In this document: piece by piece, positions 1-5,427 of the stretch
How positions within the stretch are numbered: position 1 is the first letter of the stretch
Layout of the letters: every line of letters starts with the position of its first letter
Assembly: GCA_011057845.1 (NCBI GenBank)
Contig: DSDB01000150.1
Span: forward strand, 1-5,427
DNA from: Phycisphaerales bacterium
GTDB taxonomy: Bacteria; Planctomycetota; Phycisphaerae; Sedimentisphaerales; Anaerobacaceae
Reading direction: 5' to 3'
Length of the DNA stretch: 5,427 nt
Notes under the pieces: generated by a model
Databases searched by the model: none
What the model was told of the DNA's origin: nothing
The model's input: the letters and a program-made list of their open reading frames with translations, nothing else
Program-made: the position numbers and the translations under genes

Positions 1-30
1 CGGATTGTTAAGATGGGAAGACTTTGTGGG
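1..30. other. Short non-coding left edge, downstream of cobA-hemD
   Basis: These bases lie just past the TAA stop of the leftward cobA-hemD gene. I see no hairpin followed by a T-run on the minus strand, so no terminator is supported here. Transcription may continue leftward into a further gene outside the window. No start codon with a Shine-Dalgarno sequence is visible on either strand. Confidence 0.4.
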
Positions 31-1422
31 TTATGACGGCAGCAGTTCGGCTGCGATACCCAGTTTCGTGGCGACATCCAGCGTGGGCCGGCCCAGGCAA
101 TACACCTTCACTGTGCCGGGAATAGTCGTCCCGTACCGATTGACATAGGCCCGCACGGTCGAACCGCTGGTAAAGAGTATCCAGTCGATGTAGTTGAAGT
201 CGGTATCGAGGCCCTCGACCTCGATGTTCTCATACATGATAACCGGCTCGACGAACGCACCTTCTGCCGCAAGACCCTCAGTAATAACATTGCGAGCGGT
301 TCGGGGCCTGACCAGCAGCACCCTGGCCCCCTTGACGCCCGCGCGGGCCAGCTCGGCCACGAGCCCTTCGCTGGCTTCCAGCTCCGGTTGAAGGTCCACG
401 AGTATCCCGTCTTCGCGGAGTCTGGCCGCGGTCGTCTGGCCAATGGCGGCGACCTTGCACCCGGCCAGGGCCCGGCTGTCCAGACCGATGGCGTGCAGCC
501 GCTCGAAGAAGAACTTCACCCCGTTGGTGCTGGTAAAGAGCACCCAGTCGAACTCGGCCAGTCTGCCAAGCACCTGGTCGGCTTGGCTGTAATCGCTTAT
601 CGGCACAGGATTTATGAGCGGCCGATGGACAATCGTGCCGAGGTGCTGGTATCGCCGCGGGTGCGTTCCGGGCAGGTAGATCCGGGGCTTGCGGGCGAAC
701 CAGCCCAGCTTGTCATCGAGTTCCACGACCCGTCCGACGATGAACACCGCCGGGGCCCGCAGTTGCGCCTTGGCGGCCACGTCCAGGAAGTCCGCGAGCC
801 TGCCCTTGACGACGCGCTGGTCATAACAGGCGCCCCTTTCCACGGCGGCAATGGGGGTCTCCGGGGCCCAGCCCTGTTCCAGCAGCGCCTGGATAATCTG
901 GGGCAAATTGGCCACTCCCATCAGGAAGATGACTGTCCCGGCTTTTGGGATATCGAGGTCCTGCTCCTGCTGACGATGGCCCGTCACAATGGCCACGCTC
1001 GATGTGTAATCCCGGTGGGTGGCCGGGATGCCGGCGTAGCACCCGGCCGCGATGGCGCTACTGATACCGGGCACGACCTCGAATTCGATGCCCTCATCGT
1101 AGCAACGCTGGGCCTCCTCGCCCCCGCGTCCGAAGATGTACGGATCGCCCCCCTTGAGCCGCACGACGATCTTGCCTTCTTTGGCCTTCTCGATGATCAG
1201 GTGGTTCATCTGGTCCTGGGGCAGCGTATGTTGGCCGGCGAACTTGCCGACGGAAATCACCTCGGCCCCGGGTTTGGCCAGGTCCAGCAGTTCCGGCGGC
1301 ATCAGGTGGTCGTGGAGAATGACGTCGGCCTGCGAGATGAGCCGACAGGCCTTGAGCGTGATCAACTCCGCATCGCCGGGCCCGGCCCCGACCAGATAGA
1401 CTTTACCGTAGGCTTTGCTCAT
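31..1422 (-). CDS. cobA-hemD: Bifunctional uroporphyrinogen-III C-methyltransferase / uroporphyrinogen-III synthase (CobA-HemD fusion)
   Basis: The protein has 463 residues and two domains. Residues 5-240 are a SUMT/CobA methyltransferase, which uses S-adenosylmethionine to methylate uroporphyrinogen III at C2 and C7, giving precorrin-2. Visible family motifs are VYLVGAGPGD (8-17), VRLKGGDPYIFGRGGEE (87-103), VPGISSAIA (117-125) and GIPATHR (131-137). Residues 245-463 are a HemD domain, which closes hydroxymethylbilane to uroporphyrinogen III. Its signatures are WVLFTSTNGVKFFFERL (293-309), VAAIGQTTAARL (324-335), WILFTSGSTVRAY (414-426) and VYCLGRPT (440-447). CobA-HemD fusions are known in clostridia, sulfate reducers and other anaerobes. 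I chose the start at 1422 because AAGGGG (1429-1434) lies 6 nt upstream and the SUMT fold begins within a few residues. An in-frame ATG at 1509 would add 29 residues unlike the family. The product is cytoplasmic. It is divergent from the ahb gene, which acts later in the same pathway. The precorrin-2 dehydrogenase/ferrochelatase is not in the window. Confidence 0.95.
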   Translation of the reverse strand: MSKAYGKVYLVGAGPGDAELITLKACRLISQADVILHDHLMPPELLDLAKPGAEVISVGKFAGQHTLPQDQMNHLIIEKAKEGKIVVRLKGGDPYIFGRGGEEAQRCYDEGIEFEVVPGISSAIAAGCYAGIPATHRDYTSSVAIVTGHRQQEQDLDIPKAGTVIFLMGVANLPQIIQALLEQGWAPETPIAAVERGACYDQRVVKGRLADFLDVAAKAQLRAPAVFIVGRVVELDDKLGWFARKPRIYLPGTHPRRYQHLGTIVHRPLINPVPISDYSQADQVLGRLAEFDWVLFTSTNGVKFFFERLHAIGLDSRALAGCKVAAIGQTTAARLREDGILVDLQPELEASEGLVAELARAGVKGARVLLVRPRTARNVITEGLAAEGAFVEPVIMYENIEVEGLDTDFNYIDWILFTSGSTVRAYVNRYGTTIPGTVKVYCLGRPTLDVATKLGIAAELLPS

Positions 1423-1428
1423 CGAATA

Positions 1429-1434
1429 CCCCTT
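1429..1434 (-). promoter_or_regulatory. Ribosome binding site that fixes the cobA-hemD start
   Basis: On the minus strand this reads AAGGGG, 6 nt before the ATG at 1422. No comparable purine tract was seen before the alternative in-frame ATG at 1509, so this site supports the shorter 463-residue protein. Confidence 0.6.
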
Positions 1435-1461
1435 GTCATCCGCAAGGCATTGTGTTATGTG
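1433..1461 (+). promoter_or_regulatory. Candidate sigma70-type promoter for the ahb gene
   Basis: TTGTCA (1433-1438, five of six matches to TTGACA) is followed after 17 nt by TATGTG (1456-1461). A TG at 1453-1454 forms an extended -10 element. Transcription would begin near 1468, leaving a leader of about 58 nt before the ATG at 1526. The -10 hexamer is a weak match (three of six), so this is a pattern-based inference. Confidence 0.3.
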
Positions 1462-1490
1462 TGTGTAGCACCGGCCGGGCCCCCGGTCAA
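1462..1490 (-). promoter_or_regulatory. Candidate sigma70-type promoter for cobA-hemD
   Basis: Read on the minus strand, TTGACC (1490-1485) is followed after exactly 17 nt by TACACA (1467-1462), with TGC directly before it (1470-1468) as an extended -10. Transcription would start near 1455, giving a leader of about 33 nt that carries the AAGGGG ribosome binding site. It lies back to back with the candidate ahb promoter, so both polymerases would compete for this 60-bp stretch. The -10 is a weak match; the -35 and spacing are good. Confidence 0.35.
1470..1487. repeat. Short inverted repeat in the divergent promoter region (possible operator)
   Basis: ACCGG (1470-1474) and CCGGT (1483-1487) are perfect inverted arms of 5 bp around an 8-nt centre. 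They fall between the -35 and -10 of the candidate cobA-hemD promoter. The position would suit a repressor site, but 5-bp arms are short and this stretch is very G+C-rich, so chance is a serious alternative. Confidence 0.2.
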
Positions 1491-1525
1491 GCGAAAACGC
1501 CCGCTCCACAAGGACTCACAGCCAG

Positions 1526-2011
1526 ATGGACGATCTCGACCGCAGGATACTCCACGCCCTCCAGCACGATTTTCCCCTGGAGGAGCATCCCTACGAGGTC
1601 ATCGCCGCCGGGCTGGGCAGTCCGGCCGAGCGGCTTATCGAGCGGGTCCGCAGGCTCCTTGACGACGGCGTCATCCGCCGCATCGGAGTCAGCTTTGATT
1701 CTCGCAAGTTGGGCTTTCCGAGCACCTTATGTGCCGTGCGGGTGGCCGCCGAGAGGGTGGAACGTGCCGCCGAGTTCATCGGGCGCTACCCGGAGGTCAC
1801 GCACAGTTACCTGCGGGACCACCCGTTCAACATCTGGTTCACGCTCATCACATCCAGCCAGGAGCGAATCACCGAAATTCTGCAGGAGATTGCCGCCGCG
1901 CTGGACCTGGCCCCGGCCGACGTGTTGAACCTGCCCATGAAGACGGTGTTCAAGCTCGACGCCCGGTTCGACGCTCAGACCCTTCGCCCCGCTGGGGGTG
2001 ACAGCCGCTAG
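1526..2011 (+). CDS. ahbA: Siroheme decarboxylase subunit, AhbA/AhbB (NirD/L/G/H) family, Lrp/AsnC-like
   Basis: The protein has 161 residues. An N-terminal winged-helix-like part (LDRRILHALQHDFPL, 4-18; DGVIRRIG, 47-54) is followed by an AsnC-type ligand-binding fold. The family signatures FDSRKLGF (57-64), STLCA (66-70), VTHSYLRDHPFNIWFTL (91-107) and LPMKTVFKLDARF (136-148) mark the siroheme/heme-d1 decarboxylase branch rather than true Lrp regulators. AhbA/AhbB together remove two acetate carboxyls of siroheme to give didecarboxysiroheme, on the way to heme in sulfate reducers and methanogens. The STLCA and VTH-Y-FN-WFT pattern resembles, from memory, the alpha subunit. The A versus B assignment is uncertain, and no partner subunit is in the window. 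His93 is the best candidate for an active-site residue. A weak ribosome binding site, AAGGA (1510-1514), lies 11 nt before the ATG. Divergence from cobA-hemD supports the tetrapyrrole role. Automatic pipelines would probably mislabel it as a transcriptional regulator. Confidence 0.85.
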   Translation: MDDLDRRILHALQHDFPLEEHPYEVIAAGLGSPAERLIERVRRLLDDGVIRRIGVSFDSRKLGFPSTLCAVRVAAERVERAAEFIGRYPEVTHSYLRDHPFNIWFTLITSSQERITEILQEIAAALDLAPADVLNLPMKTVFKLDARFDAQTLRPAGGDSR

Positions 2012-2025
2012 CGGGTCCCGGGGCC

Positions 2026-2040
2026 GCCGGGCCTTCCGGC
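2026..2040 (+). terminator. Weak stem-loop after the ahb gene, not a convincing terminator
   Basis: GCCGG (2026-2030) pairs with CCGGC (2036-2040) around the 5-nt loop GCCTT, starting 15 nt after the ahb stop. The stem is short and no T-run follows directly; the next bases are TGGGGCG. It could slow or partly end transcription, or be chance in a G+C-rich stretch. Read-through from ahb into ccmE remains possible. Confidence 0.2.
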
Positions 2041-2066
2041 TGGGGCGTCGGTGGTTAGAGGGTTTC

Positions 2067-2072
2067 TATAAT
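2067..2072 (+). promoter_or_regulatory. Candidate -10 box of a ccmEF promoter
   Basis: A perfect TATAAT lies in a locally A+T-richer stretch (about 2060-2120) that stands out from the G+C-rich genes on both sides. Transcription would begin near 2079, with a leader of about 80 nt before ccmE. No good -35 hexamer is present at 16-18 nt spacing (the bases there are G+C-rich and unlike TTGACA), and there is no extended TG. It may therefore depend on an activator or not be a promoter at all. Confidence 0.35.
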
Positions 2073-2160
2073 TGTTGAACAAGGGCGGCTCTTTCGGGTA
2101 TACCAGAACACAAATTCAACCGTCGCCTCAGCGTATGGGTGACGAAGGGTTACGTAAACG

Positions 2161-2565
2161 ATGAAAAACCCCAAGCTCGTTAAGGGCGCGATTGCGGTGC
2201 TGGTGATAGGACTGGCGCTGGGCTATCTGATGTATGAGGCCATGCGTTCGTCGTGGAAGTACTATTACTCCGTCGATGAATTCGCCGCGCGGGACGCTGA
2301 GGTCGGGCAATTCAAGCTCCGTTTGGCGGGCAGGGTCAAGCCCGGGTCCGTCGAGCGGGACCTCGAGAAGGCGCAACTGTCCTTTGTGCTGGCGGGTTCG
2401 CACGCCGAGTTGCCCGTCATCTACGCCAGGGGGGTCCCGGACAACTTCGGCGAGGGCAAGGAGGTCCTGGTGGACGGCCGGGTCGATGCACAGGGGCGGT
2501 TTGCGGCTGAGAAGCTCATGACCCAGTGCGAATCCAAGTACAAGGCGAAGCTCGACGACGAGTGA
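2161..2565 (+). CDS. ccmE: Cytochrome c-type biogenesis heme chaperone CcmE, Cys (CxxxY) variant
   Basis: The protein has 134 residues with one N-terminal membrane anchor (residues 7-25), followed by a periplasmic OB-fold domain. Conserved pieces are YYYSVDEF (34-41), RLAGRVKPGSV (54-64, matching the R-GG-V-PGSV element of CcmE), PDNFGEGKEVLVDGRV (93-108) and EKLMTQCESKY (117-127). CcmE takes heme from CcmC, binds it covalently and hands it to CcmF. In the classical protein the heme-binding residue is a His in HxxxY. Here that position is Cys123, with Tyr127, so the motif is CxxxY. This is a known variant of archaea and some sulfate reducers. GAAGGG (2144-2149) lies 11 nt before the ATG. The gene ends 2 bp before ccmF, so the two are almost certainly cotranscribed. 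ccmA, ccmB, ccmC and ccmD are not in the window. Confidence 0.93.
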   Translation: MKNPKLVKGAIAVLVIGLALGYLMYEAMRSSWKYYYSVDEFAARDAEVGQFKLRLAGRVKPGSVERDLEKAQLSFVLAGSHAELPVIYARGVPDNFGEGKEVLVDGRVDAQGRFAAEKLMTQCESKYKAKLDDE

Positions 2566-2567
2566 AC

Positions 2568-4517
2568 ATGGTTGAACTGGGGCACTTCTCACTACTGCTG
2601 GCGCTGTTTCTAAGCGCCTATGCCATTGTCGCCGATTTGCTGGGCCTGCGGCCCCGGGCGCAGTTGACCGCCGCGGCTCGAAACGCCACTATCGCGGGTT
2701 TTCTGGCCCTGACCGTGGCGATGGCTGCATTGTGGACGTTGCTGCTAAAGTCCGATTTCAGCGTCACTTACGTCGCCGAGCACACCGCGCTGGACCTGCC
2801 TGTGGCGTATAAGTTCAGCGCGCTGTGGGCCGGGGCGTCGGGCTCGCTGCTGTTATGGCTGTGGTTGCAGGTGGGCCTGGTCGTATGGGTGTTCTGTCGC
2901 GATCGGGGCCAGCCGCCGTTGTTCCTGGCCGGGGCGCGCATCCTGGCGAACCTCGTCAGTGTCTACTTCCTGTTTGTCCTGATCTTCGACAAGCATCCGT
3001 TCGACCTGTCTATGGTTACCCCCGACGATGGCGCGGGCCTCAATCCCCTGTTGCAGCATCCCGCGATGGCGCTGCACCCGCCTACGCTTTTCGTGGGCTA
3101 TGCGGCGTTCGTCATTCCTTTTCTATGGGCGCTTGTGGCCATTGTGGACCGGTCGCCGCGGGCGGTGGAGTTCTTCATGCGGCGGATCGCGGCCTGGATA
3201 CTCTGGGCGTGGCTGTTCCTGACGGTCGGCATTGTCCTTGGGGCCTGGTGGGCCTACGAGGAGCTGGGGTGGGGGGGCTACTGGGCCTGGGACCCGGTGG
3301 AGAATTCGTCGCTGCTGCCCTGGTTGACGGCCACGGCGCTGCTGCACTGCGCCCGCATATACACCGCCGGCAGCGGCATCGTCCGGTGGTTGATGTTCCT
3401 GAGTCTGACGACTTTCAGCCTGTGCATCTTCGGCACGTTCCTGACGCGCTACAGCCTGGTCTCCAGCGTGCACGCCTTCCCCGAGCCGGGCCTGGGCATC
3501 CTGTTCCTGGTGCTGCTGGCCAACCTGTGGCTGATCGCGGGCGTGCTCGCGGTCGTTCGCATCCGCCTCGGCCGGCCGGAGCCCCCGACCGACGGCCGCA
3601 TGACCCGCTGGATTTGCCGGCACAACTGGCTCATGCTGGCGCTGGCGTTCGTTATCTTCGTCGGGACGTTGTTTCCGTTTTTTAGCAGCCTGCTGTCCGA
3701 TCATAAGATCGAACTGGAGCCGGCCTATTTCACCAAGATCACCGCACCCGGCGGGTTGCTGCTGCTGCTGTTTATCGGCATCTGCCCGTATCTGATCCGC
3801 TCCGGCCTGCGCGCCGGCGTGCGAACCATCGCGGGGGGCCTGACGGCCGCGGCGGCGGTGGTGGCGTGGGTTGTCTATCACAGGCTGGCCGTGGCCTGCT
3901 TTATTGTCTGTGGCTACGCCCTGGCCAACCTCCTTGCGGATGTCGTCGCGCGCCGGCGTTCGGCAGGGCCGTGGAACGTGCGATGGATCGGCGCCCGTAT
4001 GGTGCACCTGGGGGTGGTTGTGGCCTTCGTCGGCATCGCCGGCTCGGGCGGCTACGATACCGAGGAGCACAGGGCGATGCTTCCCGGCGATACCGTCGAG
4101 GTCGGCTCCCACCGCATCACTTACGACGGGCTCGAAGCCGAGCACGGCCCCAACTTCACGGCGGTCGCGGCCAACGTCACTATCAGTCGGGACAATCGCC
4201 CATTGGGTCGACTGCGGCCGGCCCTGGCCTTCTATGGGGCATCGGACAGACGCACCAGCAGCGAAATCGACGTCCGCCGGACCCTCGGCGGGGATCTGTA
4301 CCTGGCCCTGACGGAGGTGGACAACGCGACGCAGCGGATCAATATGACCATTCTGATCAAGCCTCTTATAAACTGGATATGGATTGGAAGCATTGTATCC
4401 GCCCTTGGCGCGGTGCTGGTGCTGGGCGCTCTGTACGGGCGGCGGAGCGGCCGCGCCCCGGCGGCGCAGGAGGATGAATCGTTAACGTCAACGGAAAGTA
4501 GTCAGGTCCCGCATTGA
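2568..4517 (+). CDS. ccmF: Heme lyase CcmF, cytochrome c-type biogenesis
   Basis: The protein has 649 residues, the usual CcmF length, and is a polytopic inner-membrane protein. It belongs to the heme-handling (WWD) family and ligates heme to the CxxCH motif of apocytochrome c, receiving it from CcmE. The WWD segment lies at about 225-252, including GWGGYWAWDPVENSSLLPW (234-252). The four conserved histidines of the family are present: His170 (HPPTLFVGY), His260 (ALLHCARIY), His302 (SSVHAFPEPG) and His480 (RMVHLGVVV). They correspond to E. coli His173, His261, His303 and His491. A large periplasmic loop lies at about 494-592, followed by a last membrane span (about 601-623) and a polar tail. 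An in-frame ATG at 2526 would add 14 residues inside ccmE. I prefer 2568, which begins directly with the first membrane helix. The start is 2 bp after the ccmE stop, so translation is probably coupled. Confidence 0.96.
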   Translation: MVELGHFSLLLALFLSAYAIVADLLGLRPRAQLTAAARNATIAGFLALTVAMAALWTLLLKSDFSVTYVAEHTALDLPVAYKFSALWAGASGSLLLWLWLQVGLVVWVFCRDRGQPPLFLAGARILANLVSVYFLFVLIFDKHPFDLSMVTPDDGAGLNPLLQHPAMALHPPTLFVGYAAFVIPFLWALVAIVDRSPRAVEFFMRRIAAWILWAWLFLTVGIVLGAWWAYEELGWGGYWAWDPVENSSLLPWLTATALLHCARIYTAGSGIVRWLMFLSLTTFSLCIFGTFLTRYSLVSSVHAFPEPGLGILFLVLLANLWLIAGVLAVVRIRLGRPEPPTDGRMTRWICRHNWLMLALAFVIFVGTLFPFFSSLLSDHKIELEPAYFTKITAPGGLLLLLFIGICPYLIRSGLRAGVRTIAGGLTAAAAVVAWVVYHRLAVACFIVCGYALANLLADVVARRRSAGPWNVRWIGARMVHLGVVVAFVGIAGSGGYDTEEHRAMLPGDTVEVGSHRITYDGLEAEHGPNFTAVAANVTISRDNRPLGRLRPALAFYGASDRRTSSEIDVRRTLGGDLYLALTEVDNATQRINMTILIKPLINWIWIGSIVSALGAVLVLGALYGRRSGRAPAAQEDESLTSTESSQVPH

Positions 4518-5427
4518 AAGACGTCATCCGCACCAGTCTGATTCTGACCCTCTTCTCGGTGGCCGGCGCCGCGGGCGAACCCAACGCGCCGCCGTCCGTG
4601 ACGCTGACGGTGACCGTAGTCAACGCCACCGCCGGTGGAACGTCCATCGCCGGCGACAGGGTCGTCGTGGGCATTTACGAACACATGAATCCGCGTGAGA
4701 CGCTGGAGGCGGCCGCCGATGAACAGGGCAACGCCGTATTCCCGGACATCGCCACCGGTCCCCGGACCGTGGCCCTGCCCCGCGCCCGACACGGCGACAT
4801 GATGTTCGGCGGTTCGCCGGTTCTGCTCAGCGGCGGCGGGCCCCATGTCTCGGCCTCGGTCCGCGTGCATGATGTTTCGACCGACCGCTCGCCGCTTGTT
4901 GTCGGGACCCATCACATATTCGTCAAGATTCACGGGACCCGCGTTCGCGTGACCGAAGATATGAGCCTGAAGAACCCGACCGACAGGGCCATCAGTTCGG
5001 ACCTCTACGATGAGCAGGGCCGTCCGGTCGTCGTGGCGGTCGAGCTGCCCGCGGGCTACCACGGCCTGCGGACGAGCGGCTATCTGGAGGAAGGCGAGGT
5101 GGTCGCAACCGACGACGGATTCTACGACACGATGGCCATGCCCCCCGGCGAATATCAGCTCACCTTCGCCTACGACCTTGACATCAACGGTCCCGCGGTC
5201 TCCATCCGTCGGCCGGTCCACCATCCAACGGCGAACCTCATCGTCCTGGCGGAATTGACCGAGAGTCTGAGCATCACGGGGCTTGACGAACCGCAGACCG
5301 GGCCTCTCGGCCAGGACGGGCGACCCATCACGTTCCACCGACGCTCGGACCTCAAGGGCGGCGACGTCGTCGAATTCGCCGTCGAGGGCTTCCGTGTCGG
5401 GACGTCGTATACGAGCCAGTGGGTGGC
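4514..5427 (+). CDS. Secreted beta-sandwich protein (carboxypeptidase-regulatory-like domain), partial at the right edge, TTG start
   Basis: An open frame of 304 codons runs without a stop to the window end. It begins with TTG overlapping the ccmF stop (TTGA), with a weak AGG 7 nt upstream. The in-frame TAG at 4499 and lack of any closer ATG make TTG the best start. The first 21 residues form a signal peptide (charged KDVIR, hydrophobic TSLILTLFSVAG, likely cleavage near AAG/EP). Residues 28-120 look like a CnaB or carboxypeptidase-regulatory beta-sandwich (TLTVTVVNAT; DEQGNAVFPDIATGP). Residues 130-250 form a second beta-rich unit with HHIFVKIHG (133-141), VRVTED (144-149), LKNPTDRA (152-159) and PPGEYQLTF (210-218). 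That HH, VTE, NPTDR layout resembles, from memory, uncharacterised exported proteins of acidobacteria and similar phyla. No CxxC or CxxCH is seen in the visible part, so it is not CcmG, CcmH or a cytochrome so far. Its position suggests a role in cytochrome maturation or its targets, but the function is unknown. Confidence 0.8.
   Translation, partial: MKDVIRTSLILTLFSVAGAAGEPNAPPSVTLTVTVVNATAGGTSIAGDRVVVGIYEHMNPRETLEAAADEQGNAVFPDIATGPRTVALPRARHGDMMFGGSPVLLSGGGPHVSASVRVHDVSTDRSPLVVGTHHIFVKIHGTRVRVTEDMSLKNPTDRAISSDLYDEQGRPVVVAVELPAGYHGLRTSGYLEEGEVVATDDGFYDTMAMPPGEYQLTFAYDLDINGPAVSIRRPVHHPTANLIVLAELTESLSITGLDEPQTGPLGQDGRPITFHRRSDLKGGDVVEFAVEGFRVGTSYTSQWV

Noticed and set aside
1423..1509. N-terminal extension of CobA-HemD from the ATG at 1509
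   Set aside because: The 29 extra residues do not resemble the family, would span the promoter region, and lack a ribosome binding site, whereas the ATG at 1422 has AAGGGG at 6 nt.
388..1662. Long plus-strand open frame of 424 codons
   Set aside because: It lies antisense to cobA-hemD and runs into the ahb gene in another frame. Its translation shows no family motif, while the opposite strand has clear SUMT and HemD signatures. Long shadow frames are expected in G+C-rich DNA.
1526..2011. Reading the ahb gene as an Lrp/AsnC transcription regulator
   Set aside because: The winged-helix part is present, but the VTH-Y-FN-WFT and FDSRKLG motifs and the tetrapyrrole neighbours fit the siroheme decarboxylase branch better.
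2526..2567. Earlier CcmF start at 2526 overlapping ccmE
   Set aside because: It would add 14 charged residues coded within the ccmE heme-binding motif. The ATG at 2568 starts directly at the first membrane helix, as is usual for CcmF.
2825..3685. Plus-strand open frame of 286 codons inside ccmF
   Set aside because: It is an alternative-frame shadow of ccmF, which has all its conserved histidines and the WWD motif in the main frame.
3123..4145. Minus-strand open frame of 340 codons
   Set aside because: It is fully antisense to ccmF, and its translation is a Gln/Arg/Pro-rich low-complexity sequence typical of a shadow of a membrane protein gene.
4502..5338. Minus-strand open frame of 278 codons at the right end
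   Set aside because: The plus strand here encodes a signal peptide and beta-sandwich pattern in a frame directly coupled to ccmF. The minus-strand translation has no recognisable domain.
1..5427. CRISPR array, insertion sequence, tRNA, riboswitch or toxin-antitoxin pair
   Set aside because: I looked for spaced direct repeats, terminal inverted repeats with a transposase, cloverleaf-like segments and small gene pairs. Nothing beyond the features listed could be supported.

Overview
This window comes from a G+C-rich, probably Gram-negative bacterium that makes c-type cytochromes through System I (Ccm). It probably also makes heme through the siroheme (Ahb) route, which is typical of anaerobes and sulfate reducers. 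No phylogenetic marker is present. Planctomycetota, Desulfobacterota or a related anaerobic lineage would all fit, and I cannot decide between them from the sequence. I see no mobile element, CRISPR array, tRNA or rRNA.

Layout: a bifunctional cobA-hemD fusion (uroporphyrinogen-III methyltransferase plus uroporphyrinogen-III synthase) runs leftward from 1422 to 31. A 103-bp divergent intergenic region with plausible back-to-back promoters separates it from a rightward siroheme-decarboxylase subunit gene of the AhbA/AhbB (Lrp/AsnC-like) family at 1526-2011. After a 149-bp gap, which holds a small hairpin and a perfect TATAAT box, comes a tight cytochrome-c maturation cluster. It consists of ccmE (2161-2565), ccmF (2568-4517, 2 bp after ccmE) and a secreted beta-sandwich protein. 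That last gene starts at a TTG overlapping the ccmF stop (4514) and runs off the right edge. It begins with TTG and lacks a stop in the window, so ATG-based gene finding misses it.

How the genes fit together: HemD makes uroporphyrinogen III and CobA methylates it to precorrin-2, which is converted to siroheme by an enzyme not in this window. AhbA/B decarboxylates siroheme toward heme. CcmE then carries heme across the periplasmic side, and CcmF attaches it to apocytochrome c. The neighbourhood therefore links heme synthesis to heme use.

The most notable points are three. CcmE carries the rare Cys form of its heme-binding motif (CxxxY instead of HxxxY). Only one Ahb-type subunit is visible. 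An uncharacterised exported protein sits directly after ccmF, where ccmG or ccmH often lies in classical operons.
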